A stretch of 64,000 nt of DNA from assembly GCA_029257775.1 (NCBI GenBank), contig JARIAQ010000032.1, positions 1 to 64,000 of the forward strand, read 5' to 3'. The translations under genes were made by a program, and so were the position numbers. Every line of letters starts with the position of its first letter. Within the stretch, counting starts at the first letter, position 1. The notes beneath the pieces are model-generated. The model worked only from the letters and a program-made list of their open reading frames with translations, was not told the DNA's origin and did not search any database. Below, in pieces: positions 52,558 through 62,494 of the stretch. The DNA is from Blautia sp. (lineage in GTDB: Bacteria; Bacillota; Clostridia; Lachnospirales; Lachnospiraceae).

Positions 52558-54246
52558 ATGGGATTTATGACAATAGACGGCAGAAAAGTGGAATTTACTG
52601 ATGAAAAAAATGTACTTTCTGTCATTCGAAAAGCTGGTATTGATTTACCTACACTTTGCTACCATTCTGAACTATCTACCTTTGGAGCCTGTCGCTTATG
52701 TACTGTAGAAGATGATCGAGGACGCACTTTTGCCTCCTGTTCAGAAGAACCAAGAGATGGTATGGTAATTCATACTAATTCTGGAAGAATTAAAAAATAT
52801 CGCAAATTAATTGTTGAATTGCTTCTTTCTGCACATTGTCGTGACTGTACCACATGTGTAAAAAGTGGAGAATGTAAATTACAAGAGTTAGCTCACAAAA
52901 TGAACATCACTACCGTTCGTTTCCAAAATACTAGAGAAGAACGACCTTTAGACACCAGTTCTCCTGCACTGATTCGTGACCCAAATAAATGTATCCTTTG
53001 CGGAAACTGTGTTCGAGCATGTCGTGAACTTCAAGGACTGGAAGTGTTGGGATTTACCCACCGTGGCACAGATGCTATGGTAACCCCTGCCTTTGATAAA
53101 CCACTTTCCGAAACAGACTGTGTAAGTTGTGGACAATGTCGTGTATTCTGTCCTACAGGCGCAATCAGCATCCGCACCAATATGGATGAAGTCTGGGACG
53201 CTATTAATGATCCTAATACTCGTGTTGTAGCACAAGTTGCCCCTGCTGTTCGAGTTGCAGTAGGTGACGCTTTCGGTTTGACAAAAGGGCGTAGCGTTAT
53301 GGGTAAATTAGTTGCTGTTCTACATCGCATGGGATTTGATGAAGTTTATGATACTACTTTTGCAGCAGATCTTACGATTATGGAAGAATCGAAGGAATTT
53401 TTAAGTCGTGTAAAAGAAAACGAAAAACTCCCTCTGCTAACCTCCTGTTGTCCTGCCTGGGTAAAATTTGTATGCGACCAATATCCTGAATTTAAAGATA
53501 ATCTCTCTACCTGTCGCTCCCCACAGGGTATGTTTTCAGCAGTAATTAAAGAATACTATCGTACTCCTGAGAGAAGTCAGAACAAAAAGACTTTTGTAGT
53601 TTCCATTATGCCATGTACAGCAAAGAAAATGGAAATTCTACGCTCTAATAACTTTACTCACGAAGAACAAGATACAGATGTTGTATTGACTACTACTGAA
53701 ATTATTCGTATGATTAATAACTCTGGTATTGATTTTGTTTCTCAAGAAACAGAGGCTTGTGATATGCCTTTTGGCTTTGGTTCCGGTGCCGGCGCTATCT
53801 TTGGTGTAACTGGTGGGGTTACAGAAGCCATGCTTCGTCGCCTTGCTGACGATCATAATAAGGCAACTATGGACGCCATTGCCGAAGCAGGTGCACGAGG
53901 CGATGATGGGATTAAAGAATTTACAATTAATTATCAAGGTACAAATTTAAACATCTGTGTTGCCAGCGGACTTGCCAATGCACAAACAGTTATGGAAAAT
54001 GTAAAAAGCGGCAAAAAGCAGTATCACATTATTGAAATTATGGCCTGTCGTAGAGGATGTATCATGGGTGGCGGACAGCCTCCACGAGCTGGTGATCGTA
54101 CAAAATCAGCCCGCCGAGATGGATTATATCAAGCAGATCATGTAACAAGTATCCGAAAGGCAGATGAAAACCCATTAATTCTTTCTCTTTATGATACTTT
54201 ATTAAAGGATAAGACACATGAACTACTCCATGTGGATAAATACTAA
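52558..54246 (+). CDS. hydA: [FeFe] hydrogenase catalytic subunit
   Basis: The 562-residue protein has a 2Fe-2S ferredoxin domain (about 1-80), the His-type cluster HCRDCTTCVKSGEC, and two 4Fe-4S motifs (CILCGNCVRAC, CVSCGQCRVFC). The H-cluster motifs are TSCCPAW (L1), MPCTAKK (L2) and MACRRGC followed by GGGQP (L3). L3 normally has a Gly where the second Arg stands. I chose the ATG at 52558 (AGGAGG 7 bases before); the ATG at 52552 touches the ribosome site. With HydB and HydC it likely couples NADH and ferredoxin oxidation to H2 production. Confidence 0.94.
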   Translation: MGFMTIDGRKVEFTDEKNVLSVIRKAGIDLPTLCYHSELSTFGACRLCTVEDDRGRTFASCSEEPRDGMVIHTNSGRIKKYRKLIVELLLSAHCRDCTTCVKSGECKLQELAHKMNITTVRFQNTREERPLDTSSPALIRDPNKCILCGNCVRACRELQGLEVLGFTHRGTDAMVTPAFDKPLSETDCVSCGQCRVFCPTGAISIRTNMDEVWDAINDPNTRVVAQVAPAVRVAVGDAFGLTKGRSVMGKLVAVLHRMGFDEVYDTTFAADLTIMEESKEFLSRVKENEKLPLLTSCCPAWVKFVCDQYPEFKDNLSTCRSPQGMFSAVIKEYYRTPERSQNKKTFVVSIMPCTAKKMEILRSNNFTHEEQDTDVVLTTTEIIRMINNSGIDFVSQETEACDMPFGFGSGAGAIFGVTGGVTEAMLRRLADDHNKATMDAIAEAGARGDDGIKEFTINYQGTNLNICVASGLANAQTVMENVKSGKKQYHIIEIMACRRGCIMGGGQPPRAGDRTKSARRDGLYQADHVTSIRKADENPLILSLYDTLLKDKTHELLHVDKY

Positions 54247-54250
54247 TTTT

Positions 54251-54287
54251 AAAAGGACGGCTTCATTCCAAGCCGTCCTTTTTTGCC
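54251..54287 (+). terminator. Terminator of the hydrogenase operon
   Basis: AAAAGGACGGCTT and AAGCCGTCCTTTT form a 13-bp stem followed by Ts. Confidence 0.85.
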
Positions 54288-54352
54288 TAATTTCTTTTGA
54301 CTTTTAATATATAAAATACCATTTATGACTACAGTTAGTCTATATACTCCTT

Positions 54353-54940
54353 TTATAAACATTGTATTTCAGCCCCTAAATTCTCCGCTTCTTTTTCATC
54401 ATGAGTGACACAAATTACCGTTTTTCCCTGACAACTCTTTTTCAAAAATAAGATAACCTTTTTTTTCGTCTCTTTATCCAGACCTTTAAAAGGTTCATCT
54501 AAAAACAATATATCCCATTTGGTATATAATGCTCTTAAAATAGCTACTCTTCTTCTCATTCCTCCGGATAATTCTCGGACAGGCTGATAACAACATTCTA
54601 AAATATCCATTGCTTCCAATCCCTCTTGGATTTTCTCGAAAAATTCTTGCTTTCGCAATCTTTTCCCCTTTTGAACAAGACGAATATTAGAAAGTGCATT
54701 TAAATTTTCGCATAGTCTATCCTCCTGAAAAACAACGCTGATATCCTTTTCTTCCATTCCACTTATCCTTCCGCTATCTGGCTGTTCTAAACCAATGAGA
54801 ATACGAAGTAAAGTGGTTTTTCCTTTTCCAGAAGGTGCCATAATACAAGTTATCTTACCCTCTGAAAATTCCATATTCAGGTTTTGAAGCACTTCCTTTC
54901 CCTGATAGCTTTTACACAGATTTTCTACTTTAATTGCCAT
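54353..54940 (-). CDS. ABC transporter ATPase (SsuB/ThiZ-like)
   Basis: This short 195-residue ATPase has Walker A APSGKGKTT, Q-loop VVFQEDRL, signature LSGGMRRR, Walker B LFLDEPFKGLD and switch His in THDEKE. I chose the ATG at 54940 with GAAGGGA upstream. It is the last gene of a three-gene importer. Confidence 0.85.
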   Translation of the reverse strand: MAIKVENLCKSYQGKEVLQNLNMEFSEGKITCIMAPSGKGKTTLLRILIGLEQPDSGRISGMEEKDISVVFQEDRLCENLNALSNIRLVQKGKRLRKQEFFEKIQEGLEAMDILECCYQPVRELSGGMRRRVAILRALYTKWDILFLDEPFKGLDKETKKKVILFLKKSCQGKTVICVTHDEKEAENLGAEIQCL

Positions 54941-54942
54941 TT

Positions 54943-55707
54943 TTACATCCCTTCTATCCATTGAACAATTTTATCTATTCCTGCCAGAAAAATTTTTTCA
55001 AACAACATACTAACTAGAATAATTACAATTGTCCATGCAAATAAATCTGGTGTATTCAGATATATTTTTGCTTCATACAGTTTTTCGCCAATAGAGCCCT
55101 CTGGAATTCCAATCACCTCTGCAGCCACTCCTGCTTTCCAACACAACCCTAACGACACACTGCATGCCGCTTTAAAAAAGGGATAGACCTCCGAAATATA
55201 AATATAACGTATTCTGTTCTTTTCTGATACTTTAAAAACTTCTGTCATTTCCAAAATATCTTTATCTGTATTTTGAATACCATTTAATATGTTGGTATAA
55301 ATTACAGGAAAAACCATAAGAAATGAAATGATCACAGAAAGATTTTTTGAAGGCACCCAAATTAAAATCAAAATAATAAAAGACGCTACTGGAACAGATT
55401 TGATAGCAAGAATAATAGGTGAAAAAAGTTCTTGGATTTTTTTAAACTTAAATGCTATACTTCCTCCCAATACACCAGCCAAAACCGCAAAGAAAAATCC
55501 TTCCGTAATTCGAAAAAAGGAAAACATAATCGTTTTCCAAAAAGAAGCCTCAAAAATCAAAACAAACAATCTTCTTAGAACAACGACAGGAGATACCAAA
55601 AGTATCTCCTGTCCCAACCATATACTTACACCTTCCCATACAAATAGCCAAAACAACACTGCCCACAATTTTATCTTCTTATTTTTCTTGAATGTAATAG
55701 AAGTCAT
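54943..55707 (-). CDS. ABC transporter permease (SsuC/ThiX-like)
   Basis: The 254-residue protein has about six membrane segments. The coupling loop region is EVFKVSEKNRIRYIYISEVYPFF. It overlaps the end of the binding protein gene by 29 bases, which is more than usual. Confidence 0.82.
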   Translation of the reverse strand: MTSITFKKNKKIKLWAVLFWLFVWEGVSIWLGQEILLVSPVVVLRRLFVLIFEASFWKTIMFSFFRITEGFFFAVLAGVLGGSIAFKFKKIQELFSPIILAIKSVPVASFIILILIWVPSKNLSVIISFLMVFPVIYTNILNGIQNTDKDILEMTEVFKVSEKNRIRYIYISEVYPFFKAACSVSLGLCWKAGVAAEVIGIPEGSIGEKLYEAKIYLNTPDLFAWTIVIILVSMLFEKIFLAGIDKIVQWIEGM

Positions 55708-56683
55708 GATTTGGTACTTCTCCTCCTATTGATTGAGGATTCTGTTGGTTTAAAACTTCAAAATATCCCGAAAGCTTTTCTTCCATTTCCGCTCCATCTA
55801 TGCATACAATATTGCATGCAGGTAATGCTTTTTCAGCCACCGCTGCAGGTACAATATCGTACTTTTCAATTAACTGTGCAGCATCTGCTATATTTTCATT
55901 TACATAATCTACAGAACTATGGTATTCCTTTAAAAACTTCTGAATCTCTTCTGGATTTTGTTTCACAAATTCCTTTCGCGCAACTACTACTCCTGTAATC
56001 ATGCTGCTCTTATTTTCACTGTCTTTTTGTAATGCATCCCATTCTTCCGTTAAATCAAGAGCTGTTCTTATTTGAGAATTCTTTGCCTGTGCCGTAGTTA
56101 CAAAAGGTTGTGGCAACATAGCAACTCCATTTTCTTCACTTGTCAATGCAGCAACGCATTCTGAATGTTCACTTTTCCATTCAAGATTCACATCTGTCTC
56201 CGGATTAATCCCATTAGAAGATAAAATATAATTTAAAGCATATTCTGGTGTAGCACCTTTTCCACTGGCATAAATAGTTTTTCCTTTTAAATCCTCTACA
56301 TTTTGTATTGTTTCTCCATTTTCCACAATATATAATACACCTAATGTATTAATTGCCAACACTTGAATTTCACCTTTTGTTTTATTATAGAGAACAGACG
56401 CCAAATTTGCTGGAATTGCAGCAATGTCTGTTTCTCCCTGCAAAAGTTTTGGAGAAACTTCATCTACAGAAGCTGCTATAGAAAAATGATAATCAGAATG
56501 TTCCATCATTTCAACTAGCCCCATAGCAGTTGGACCTTTAAGTGCCATCACATTCACATCTACTGGTGCTGTTTCTACTTCCTGCTTGGGCTCTTCTGTC
56601 TTTTTGTCATTTCCTGTGCAACCTGTAAAGGCTAAAATCATCATTACTGCTACCATTATGATTGCCATTATCTTTTTTTTCAT
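55679..56683 (-). CDS. ABC substrate-binding lipoprotein (NMT1/THI5-like)
   Basis: The 334-residue protein has a lipoprotein signal ending FTGC (Cys22), then an acidic linker and an NMT1-like binding domain (VMALKGPTAMGLVEMM, DIAAIPANLASVLYN, LKGKTIYASGKGATPEY). The family carries nitrate, sulfonates, thiamine precursors and others; the ligand is not readable. Confidence 0.85.
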   Translation of the reverse strand: MKKKIMAIIMVAVMMILAFTGCTGNDKKTEEPKQEVETAPVDVNVMALKGPTAMGLVEMMEHSDYHFSIAASVDEVSPKLLQGETDIAAIPANLASVLYNKTKGEIQVLAINTLGVLYIVENGETIQNVEDLKGKTIYASGKGATPEYALNYILSSNGINPETDVNLEWKSEHSECVAALTSEENGVAMLPQPFVTTAQAKNSQIRTALDLTEEWDALQKDSENKSSMITGVVVARKEFVKQNPEEIQKFLKEYHSSVDYVNENIADAAQLIEKYDIVPAAVAEKALPACNIVCIDGAEMEEKLSGYFEVLNQQNPQSIGGEVPNHDFYYIQEK

Positions 56684-56709
56684 TTTTTGCTCCTTTCCCT
56701 ATGGAAACT

Positions 56710-57873
56710 CTATTTTATAATGCGCACTCGATATACTTCTTCTATTGATTTTAACGCCTGAGCCACCTCCTTAGAAATTGGTGTGGTAACATCAATCATC
56801 GTGTATGCACAATCCCCCTTACTTTTGTTAATCATATTTGCAATATTCACCCCTGCATCTCCCAATACCTTAGTAAATTGGGAAATCATATTAGGAATAT
56901 TTTTATGATTAATCGTAAGACGCCCTACATCAATACAAGTCCCACCATCGCAGCTAGGATAATTTACAGAATTTTTAATATTTCCATTCTCTAAATAATC
57001 CATAATTTGTTTCACTGCCATAACTGCACAATTATCTTCCGATTCTTCTGTAGAGGCTCCAAGATGAGGGGTTACCAAAGTATTTGGCGACTTGGCAACA
57101 GTAGGATTTGCAAAATCAGTCACATATTTCTTCATTTTTCCAACTTTTAATGCTTCGCAGACTGCTTCTTCATCTACCAATAAATCTCTGGCAAAGTTTA
57201 AAAGGACCACATCATCTTTCATCTGTGCAATTTCTTCTTTGCCAATCATTTTCTTTGTGTTATCGGTTAATGGTACGTGAATGGTAATATAATCACAATC
57301 ACGATATATCATATTAATATCGTTGATATGATATATGCTTCTTGATAAATTCCATGCTGCATCTACCGAAATATACGGATCATATCCATATACTTCCATT
57401 CCTAAATGTATCGCTGCATTTGCCACCCGCACACCAATAGCTCCAAGACCAATAATCCCCAACTTTTTACCACTGATTTCGCATCCTGCAAACTGCTTTT
57501 TCTGTTTCTCTGCTTTTTTACCAATATCTTCCGTAATATCCTGTTTTTCCAACCATTCAATGCCCCCAATAATATCTCTGGAAGCCAATAACATTCCTGC
57601 AATTACCATTTCCTTTACTCCATTAGCATTTGCTCCTGGTGTATTAAAGACTACTACTCCCTTTTTGGTCATTTTTTCTAATGGAATATTATTAACACCT
57701 GCCCCAGCTCTTGCCACCGCTGCTACTTTTTCAGTCACTTCCAAATTATGCATATCTGCACTTCTTACCAATATAGCATCTGCTTCCTGCATACAATCTG
57801 TATTTTCATATTTTGCTGGAAATTTATCAAGACCAACCGATGAAATAGGATTTAAACAATAATACTCATACAT
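56710..57873 (-). CDS. serA: D-3-phosphoglycerate dehydrogenase
   Basis: The 387-residue enzyme oxidises 3-phosphoglycerate in serine synthesis. It has the NAD loop GLGAIGVRVA, RAGAGVNNIP, and the catalytic Glu and His regions (HLGASTEESE). A C-terminal ACT domain (about 315-387) probably senses serine. It is the short form without the extra middle domain. It overlaps serC by 8 bases. Confidence 0.94.
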   Translation of the reverse strand: MYEYYCLNPISSVGLDKFPAKYENTDCMQEADAILVRSADMHNLEVTEKVAAVARAGAGVNNIPLEKMTKKGVVVFNTPGANANGVKEMVIAGMLLASRDIIGGIEWLEKQDITEDIGKKAEKQKKQFAGCEISGKKLGIIGLGAIGVRVANAAIHLGMEVYGYDPYISVDAAWNLSRSIYHINDINMIYRDCDYITIHVPLTDNTKKMIGKEEIAQMKDDVVLLNFARDLLVDEEAVCEALKVGKMKKYVTDFANPTVAKSPNTLVTPHLGASTEESEDNCAVMAVKQIMDYLENGNIKNSVNYPSCDGGTCIDVGRLTINHKNIPNMISQFTKVLGDAGVNIANMINKSKGDCAYTMIDVTTPISKEVAQALKSIEEVYRVRIIK

Positions 57874-58957
57874 ATTTTAAATTTCCCTCCTCAAAATCCT
57901 TCATAAACGCCACCAACTCCTTCACACCTTCCATAGGCATTGCATTATAAAGACTAGCACGCATCCCTCCCACTGTTCGATGTCCTTTCAAATTATACAA
58001 TCCTGCCTGTTCTGCTTCTTTTATAAATTTAGTATCTAACTCCTTGTTCCCTGTAACAAAAGGAATATTCATAAGCGAACGATCCTCTTTTCTTACAGTA
58101 CCATGAAACATCTTGCTGTGATCCAAGAAATCATACAAAACCTGAGCCTTCTTTTCGTTATATAATTTTATTGTCTCCAAGCCTCCTTGGTTTTTTAGCC
58201 ATCGAAATACTTTACCACACATATAAATACAATATGTATTTGGAGTATTATAAAGAGAATTAGCATCTGCATGAGTTTTAAACCGCAACATAGTAGGTGT
58301 TTCAAGCATCACATCTTCGTAAATCAAATCCTCACGAATAACAGAAATCACCATTCCTGCCGGTCCAATATTTTTCTGCACACCCCCATACATAATTCCA
58401 TATTTTTCCACATCCACAGGTTCTGATAGGAAACAAGAAGACACGTCTGCCACTAATGGCTTCCCTTTGGTATTGGGAAGTGCTTTAAATTTCGTACCAT
58501 AAATTGTATTATTTTCACAAATATATACATAATCTGCATTCTCATCAATTTCTAAATCATTACAATCTGGTATATATGAATACATTTGATCCTCAGAAGA
58601 AGCAATTTTATTAGCTTTTCCATATTTTTGTGCTTCCTGCCAGGCTTTTTTTGCCCACTGTCCTGTCACAATATAATCTGCTACTTTATTTTTCATAAGA
58701 TTCATAGGAATTGCTGCAAATTGCTGACTTGCACCGCCCTGCATAAATAACACTTTGTAATTTTGGGGAATATCAAGCAGCTCCCTAAAATCTGCCTCAG
58801 CTTCATCCAAAATTCTCTCGAACATTTTTGAACGATGACTCATCTCCATTACAGACATACCACATCCCCGATAATCCAACATTTCTTCTGCTGCTTCTCT
58901 TAGTACCTGTTCCGGTAATACTGCCGGTCCTGCTGAAAAATTATATACTCTGCTCAT
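57866..58957 (-). CDS. serC: Phosphoserine aminotransferase
   Basis: The 363-residue PLP enzyme starts RVYNFSAGPAVLPEQV, has MQGGASQQFAAIPMN and the PLP-lysine segment GVQKNIGPAGM. It makes phosphoserine from 3-phosphohydroxypyruvate. GGAGGATGAGTC precedes the ATG. It is the first gene of serCA. Confidence 0.95.
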   Translation of the reverse strand: MSRVYNFSAGPAVLPEQVLREAAEEMLDYRGCGMSVMEMSHRSKMFERILDEAEADFRELLDIPQNYKVLFMQGGASQQFAAIPMNLMKNKVADYIVTGQWAKKAWQEAQKYGKANKIASSEDQMYSYIPDCNDLEIDENADYVYICENNTIYGTKFKALPNTKGKPLVADVSSCFLSEPVDVEKYGIMYGGVQKNIGPAGMVISVIREDLIYEDVMLETPTMLRFKTHADANSLYNTPNTYCIYMCGKVFRWLKNQGGLETIKLYNEKKAQVLYDFLDHSKMFHGTVRKEDRSLMNIPFVTGNKELDTKFIKEAEQAGLYNLKGHRTVGGMRASLYNAMPMEGVKELVAFMKDFEEGNLKYV

Positions 58958-58984
58958 GACTCATCCTCCTCTAAATGCCACTTA

Positions 58985-59032
58985 CAAAAGTGTGCCATCT
59001 ACTCCTTATAGGAATACATGGCACTTCTTTTG
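58985..59032 (-). terminator. Strong hairpin between ilvB and serC
   Basis: CAAAAG-AA-GTGCCAT pairs with ATGGCAC-A-CTTTTG. It can end the ilvB transcript, though the T-run is short. It also falls in the first bases of the serC leader. Confidence 0.6.
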
Positions 59033-59042
59033 CTTATTTTTT

Positions 59043-59071
59043 ATGATAACCCTTTCATCTACAACTGTCAA
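59043..59071 (-). promoter_or_regulatory. Promoter of serCA
   Basis: A perfect TTGACA (59071-59066) and TATCAT (59048-59043) are spaced 17 bases. Confidence 0.6.
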
Positions 59072-59101
59072 TAAGAACATTTGTGTTTGTACAGAAGACA
59101 A

Positions 59102-60775
59102 TTATCGTAAATCATCTTCATCAAAAGCATCTTCAATATTTGCACCTGCTGGAACCATTGGAAATACTTTATCATCGCTGTCAATGATGCAATCTAAAAC
59201 AACCGTTGTATTCAACTCAATAGCTTTTTTAATCGCTTTTGGCAGTTCTTCTTTTGTTTTTACGCGAATACCAACTGCTCCCATTGCCTCTGCCAACTTC
59301 ACAAAATCCACTTTATCTTGTAAAACTGTATTGGAATATCTTCCCTCGTAAAACAAAGTCTGCCACTGACGCACCATACCTAATACTTGATTATTAACGA
59401 CTACTTGAATAAGGGGCATATTATTTCTAGTAGCTGTAGCAATTTCATTCATATTCATACGGAAACAACCATCTCCTGCTACATTAATAACTATCTTATC
59501 CGGATTTCCCATTTTTGCTCCAATAGCAGCTCCCAGTCCATATCCCATAGTTCCCAAACCACCAGAAGATAAAAATGTTCTGGGCATATTATATTTATAA
59601 TATTGTGCCGCCCACATTTGATGCTGCCCTACCTCTGTAACAATAATTGCATTCCCTTGTGTCTGTCTATACAATTCTTCAATAATTGCTGGACCTGTAA
59701 GACCCTCATGTCTATACTTTAAAGGATATTTTTCTTTCAACTGCTCAATATATCCCATCCATTCTGCTCTTTGACAAGGACTTAATTTTTCATTTAACTG
59801 CCTTAGAACTTCTTTGGCATCTCCAATGATACTGCAATCAACTAAAATATTCTTGTTAATTTCTGCCGCATCCACATCGATATGTATTACTTTTGCATTT
59901 CTTGCAAAATTTCTAGGATTTCCGATTACACGGTCTGAGAATCTAGCTCCCACTGCAATTAAAAGATCACATTTTGTCACTCCCAAATTAGATGCCTTTG
60001 TTCCATGCATACCCAGCATTCCTGTATAATAAGGATCTTCTCCTGAAAATACACCTTTTCCCATTAAAGAATCTGTTACTGGGATTTGAAGCTTATGCGA
60101 TAGCTTCCGCACTTCTTCCCATGCATTGGAGGCTACTGCCCCGCCCCCTATAAACAAGAACGGACGTTCCGATTGTTGAATCATTTCTACTGCACAATCA
60201 AGATCTTCTTCTTTAATTTCTGCTGTATATGGCTTTACAGGTGCTGGGGTATAGGGTTGAAATTCTGTTACCATAGCTGTAATATCCTTAGGAATATCTA
60301 CCAAAACTGGTCCCGGCCTTCCACTTTTTGCAATCACAAAAGCGCGACGAATGGTTCTTGCTAGCTTTTCAACATCCTTTACAATAAAACTATGTTTTGT
60401 AATAGGCATTACAACCCCTGCAATATCCACCTCTTGAAAACTATCCTTTCCAAGTAAAGGTAATCCCACATTACATGTAATTGCAACAATAGGAACAGAA
60501 TCCATATGTGCAGTTGCAATGCCAGTAACTAAATTAGTCGCACCTGGTCCACTGGTTGCCAGACATACACCTACTTTTCCTGTAGAACGTGCATATCCAT
60601 CTGCTGCATGTGCTGCTCCTTGTTCATGAGAAGTCAACACATGATGAATCTCTCCCTGATGCTTATATAACTCATCATATATATTTAAAATAGTTCCTCC
60701 TGGATATCCGAAAACAGTATCCACTCCCTGTTCTTTTAAACATTCTATCACAATCTGTGCTCCTGTCATCTGCAT
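59102..60775 (-). CDS. ilvB: Acetolactate synthase, catalytic subunit
   Basis: The protein has about 557 residues, ThDP-dependent: FGYPGGTILNIYDEL with the catalytic Glu in TSHEQGA, GAIGAKMGNP and the ThDP motif GDGCFRMNMNE. It condenses pyruvate (or with 2-oxobutyrate) for branched-chain amino acids. I favour the ATG at 60775; a TTG at 60781 is possible. No regulatory subunit gene (ilvN/H) is present here. Confidence 0.92.
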   Translation of the reverse strand: MQMTGAQIVIECLKEQGVDTVFGYPGGTILNIYDELYKHQGEIHHVLTSHEQGAAHAADGYARSTGKVGVCLATSGPGATNLVTGIATAHMDSVPIVAITCNVGLPLLGKDSFQEVDIAGVVMPITKHSFIVKDVEKLARTIRRAFVIAKSGRPGPVLVDIPKDITAMVTEFQPYTPAPVKPYTAEIKEEDLDCAVEMIQQSERPFLFIGGGAVASNAWEEVRKLSHKLQIPVTDSLMGKGVFSGEDPYYTGMLGMHGTKASNLGVTKCDLLIAVGARFSDRVIGNPRNFARNAKVIHIDVDAAEINKNILVDCSIIGDAKEVLRQLNEKLSPCQRAEWMGYIEQLKEKYPLKYRHEGLTGPAIIEELYRQTQGNAIIVTEVGQHQMWAAQYYKYNMPRTFLSSGGLGTMGYGLGAAIGAKMGNPDKIVINVAGDGCFRMNMNEIATATRNNMPLIQVVVNNQVLGMVRQWQTLFYEGRYSNTVLQDKVDFVKLAEAMGAVGIRVKTKEELPKAIKKAIELNTTVVLDCIIDSDDKVFPMVPAGANIEDAFDEDDLR

Positions 60776-60799
60776 AAGCAAGCCCGCCCCTTCCTCTTA

Positions 60800-62467
60800 T
60801 TATTTTGTAATTTCTAATACAGCACCTCTATTTCCACTAGTTACCATCGCTGCATAACGCGCTAAATATCCCGTAGTCACTTTAGGTTCTTTCGGTTTCC
60901 ACTTTATTCTTCTTTGCTCTAATTCCTCATGGGAAACAAGAAGCTCTAGTCTGTTATTAGGAATATCTATACGAATGGAATCTCCTTCATGTACCAATGC
61001 AATTGGACCTCCCACTGCTGCTTCCGGCGAAATATGACCAATGGAAGCACCTCTTGATGCACCAGAAAACCGTCCATCTGTAATCAAAGCAACACTAGAA
61101 CCTAATCCCATACCTGCAATAGCTGAAGTTGGATTTAACATTTCCCTCATACCAGGACCGCCTTTCGGTCCTTCATAGCGAATTACAACCACATCTCCAG
61201 CTTTAATTTCTCCGCTTTTAATTGCAGAAATCGCATCTTCTTCACAATCAAATACTCTAGCAGGACCTTCATGTACCATCATTTCTTCACAGACAGCACT
61301 TCTTTTTACCACGCCACCATCTGGAGCCAGGTTTCCTGTTAATACTGCTAATCCTCCCGTTTTACTATAAGGATTTTCCACTGGACGAATCACTTCTGGA
61401 TTTTTATTGATACAATTAGAAATATTTTCTCCTACTGTTTTTCCAGTCACTGTTATACAATCTAAATTTAATAAATCTTTCTTTTTCAATTCATTCATAA
61501 CAGCATAAACACCACCTGCTTCATTTAAATCTTCCATATAGGTATAGCCTGCTGGTGCTAAATGGCAAAGATTAGGTGTTTTTTCACTAATTTTATTAGC
61601 AAAAGCAATATCAAAATCCCATCCAATTTCATGAGCAATCGCTGGAAGATGAAGCATACTATTGGTAGAACATCCCAATGCCATATCCACAGTTAAAGCA
61701 TTCAAAATAGCATCTTTTGTCATAATATCTTTCGGGCATATATTTTTACGATACAATTCCATCACTTGCATGCCTGCTTGCTTTGCCAATTTTATACGTT
61801 GGGAGTACACTGCCGGAATCGTTCCATTTCCCTTTAAGCCCATTCCTAAAACTTCTGTCAAACAGTTCATGCTATTTGCAGTATACATACCAGAACAAGA
61901 ACCACAAGTAGGACATACATGATTTTCAAATTCCTCTACATCTTCTTCTGTCATAGTACCTGCGCTGTAAGCACCTACTGCCTCAAACATGGAAGAAAGA
62001 CTTCTCTTTTCCCCTCTTACTTTACCAGCTAACATCGGACCACCACTTACAAAAATAGTGGGTACATTAATACGAGCTGCTGCCATTAAAAGTCCTGGCA
62101 CATTCTTATCACAATTCGGCACCATAACAAGTGCGTCAAACTGATGAGCCATTGCCATGGCTTCTGTAGAATCCGCAATTAAGTCTCTGGTAACAAGAGA
62201 ATATTTCATCCCACTGTGTCCCATAGCAATTCCATCACAAACTGCAATTGCAGGAAATACAACCGGTGTTCCCCCTGCCATTGCAACCCCCATCTTTACG
62301 GCATTTACAATCTTATCTAAATTTATATGTCCTGGAACAATTTCATTATAAGAACTTACAATTCCTACTAAAGGTCTTTCCATCTCTTCCTTCGTCATTC
62401 CCAAAGCATGAAATAAAGAACGATGAGGCGCCTGCTGCATCCCCTTTCTTACTGCATCACTTCTCAT
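60800..62467 (-). CDS. ilvD: Dihydroxy-acid dehydratase
   Basis: The 555-residue Fe-S enzyme carries cluster ligands in NCDKNVPG and [11 protein letters not shown], plus [11 protein letters not shown] and PEAAVGGP. It forms the 2-oxo acid precursors of Val and Ile. It lies 18 bases before ilvB and 27 after leuB. Confidence 0.95.
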   Translation of the reverse strand: MRSDAVRKGMQQAPHRSLFHALGMTKEEMERPLVGIVSSYNEIVPGHINLDKIVNAVKMGVAMAGGTPVVFPAIAVCDGIAMGHSGMKYSLVTRDLIADSTEAMAMAHQFDALVMVPNCDKNVPGLLMAAARINVPTIFVSGGPMLAGKVRGEKRSLSSMFEAVGAYSAGTMTEEDVEEFENHVCPTCGSCSGMYTANSMNCLTEVLGMGLKGNGTIPAVYSQRIKLAKQAGMQVMELYRKNICPKDIMTKDAILNALTVDMALGCSTNSMLHLPAIAHEIGWDFDIAFANKISEKTPNLCHLAPAGYTYMEDLNEAGGVYAVMNELKKKDLLNLDCITVTGKTVGENISNCINKNPEVIRPVENPYSKTGGLAVLTGNLAPDGGVVKRSAVCEEMMVHEGPARVFDCEEDAISAIKSGEIKAGDVVVIRYEGPKGGPGMREMLNPTSAIAGMGLGSSVALITDGRFSGASRGASIGHISPEAAVGGPIALVHEGDSIRIDIPNNRLELLVSHEELEQRRIKWKPKEPKVTTGYLARYAAMVTSGNRGAVLEITK

Positions 62468-62494
62468 ATCCTTCCTCCTATAATTTACTGTATT

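Noticed and set aside
44791-54246. HypA/HypB as maturation factors of the neighbouring hydrogenase
   Set aside because: The hydrogenase is the [FeFe] type, matured by HydE, HydF and HydG, and needs no nickel.
57335-57862. A 175-codon open frame on the plus strand opposite serA
   Set aside because: It is antisense to a well-supported serA, has no ribosome site and shows no recognisable domain.
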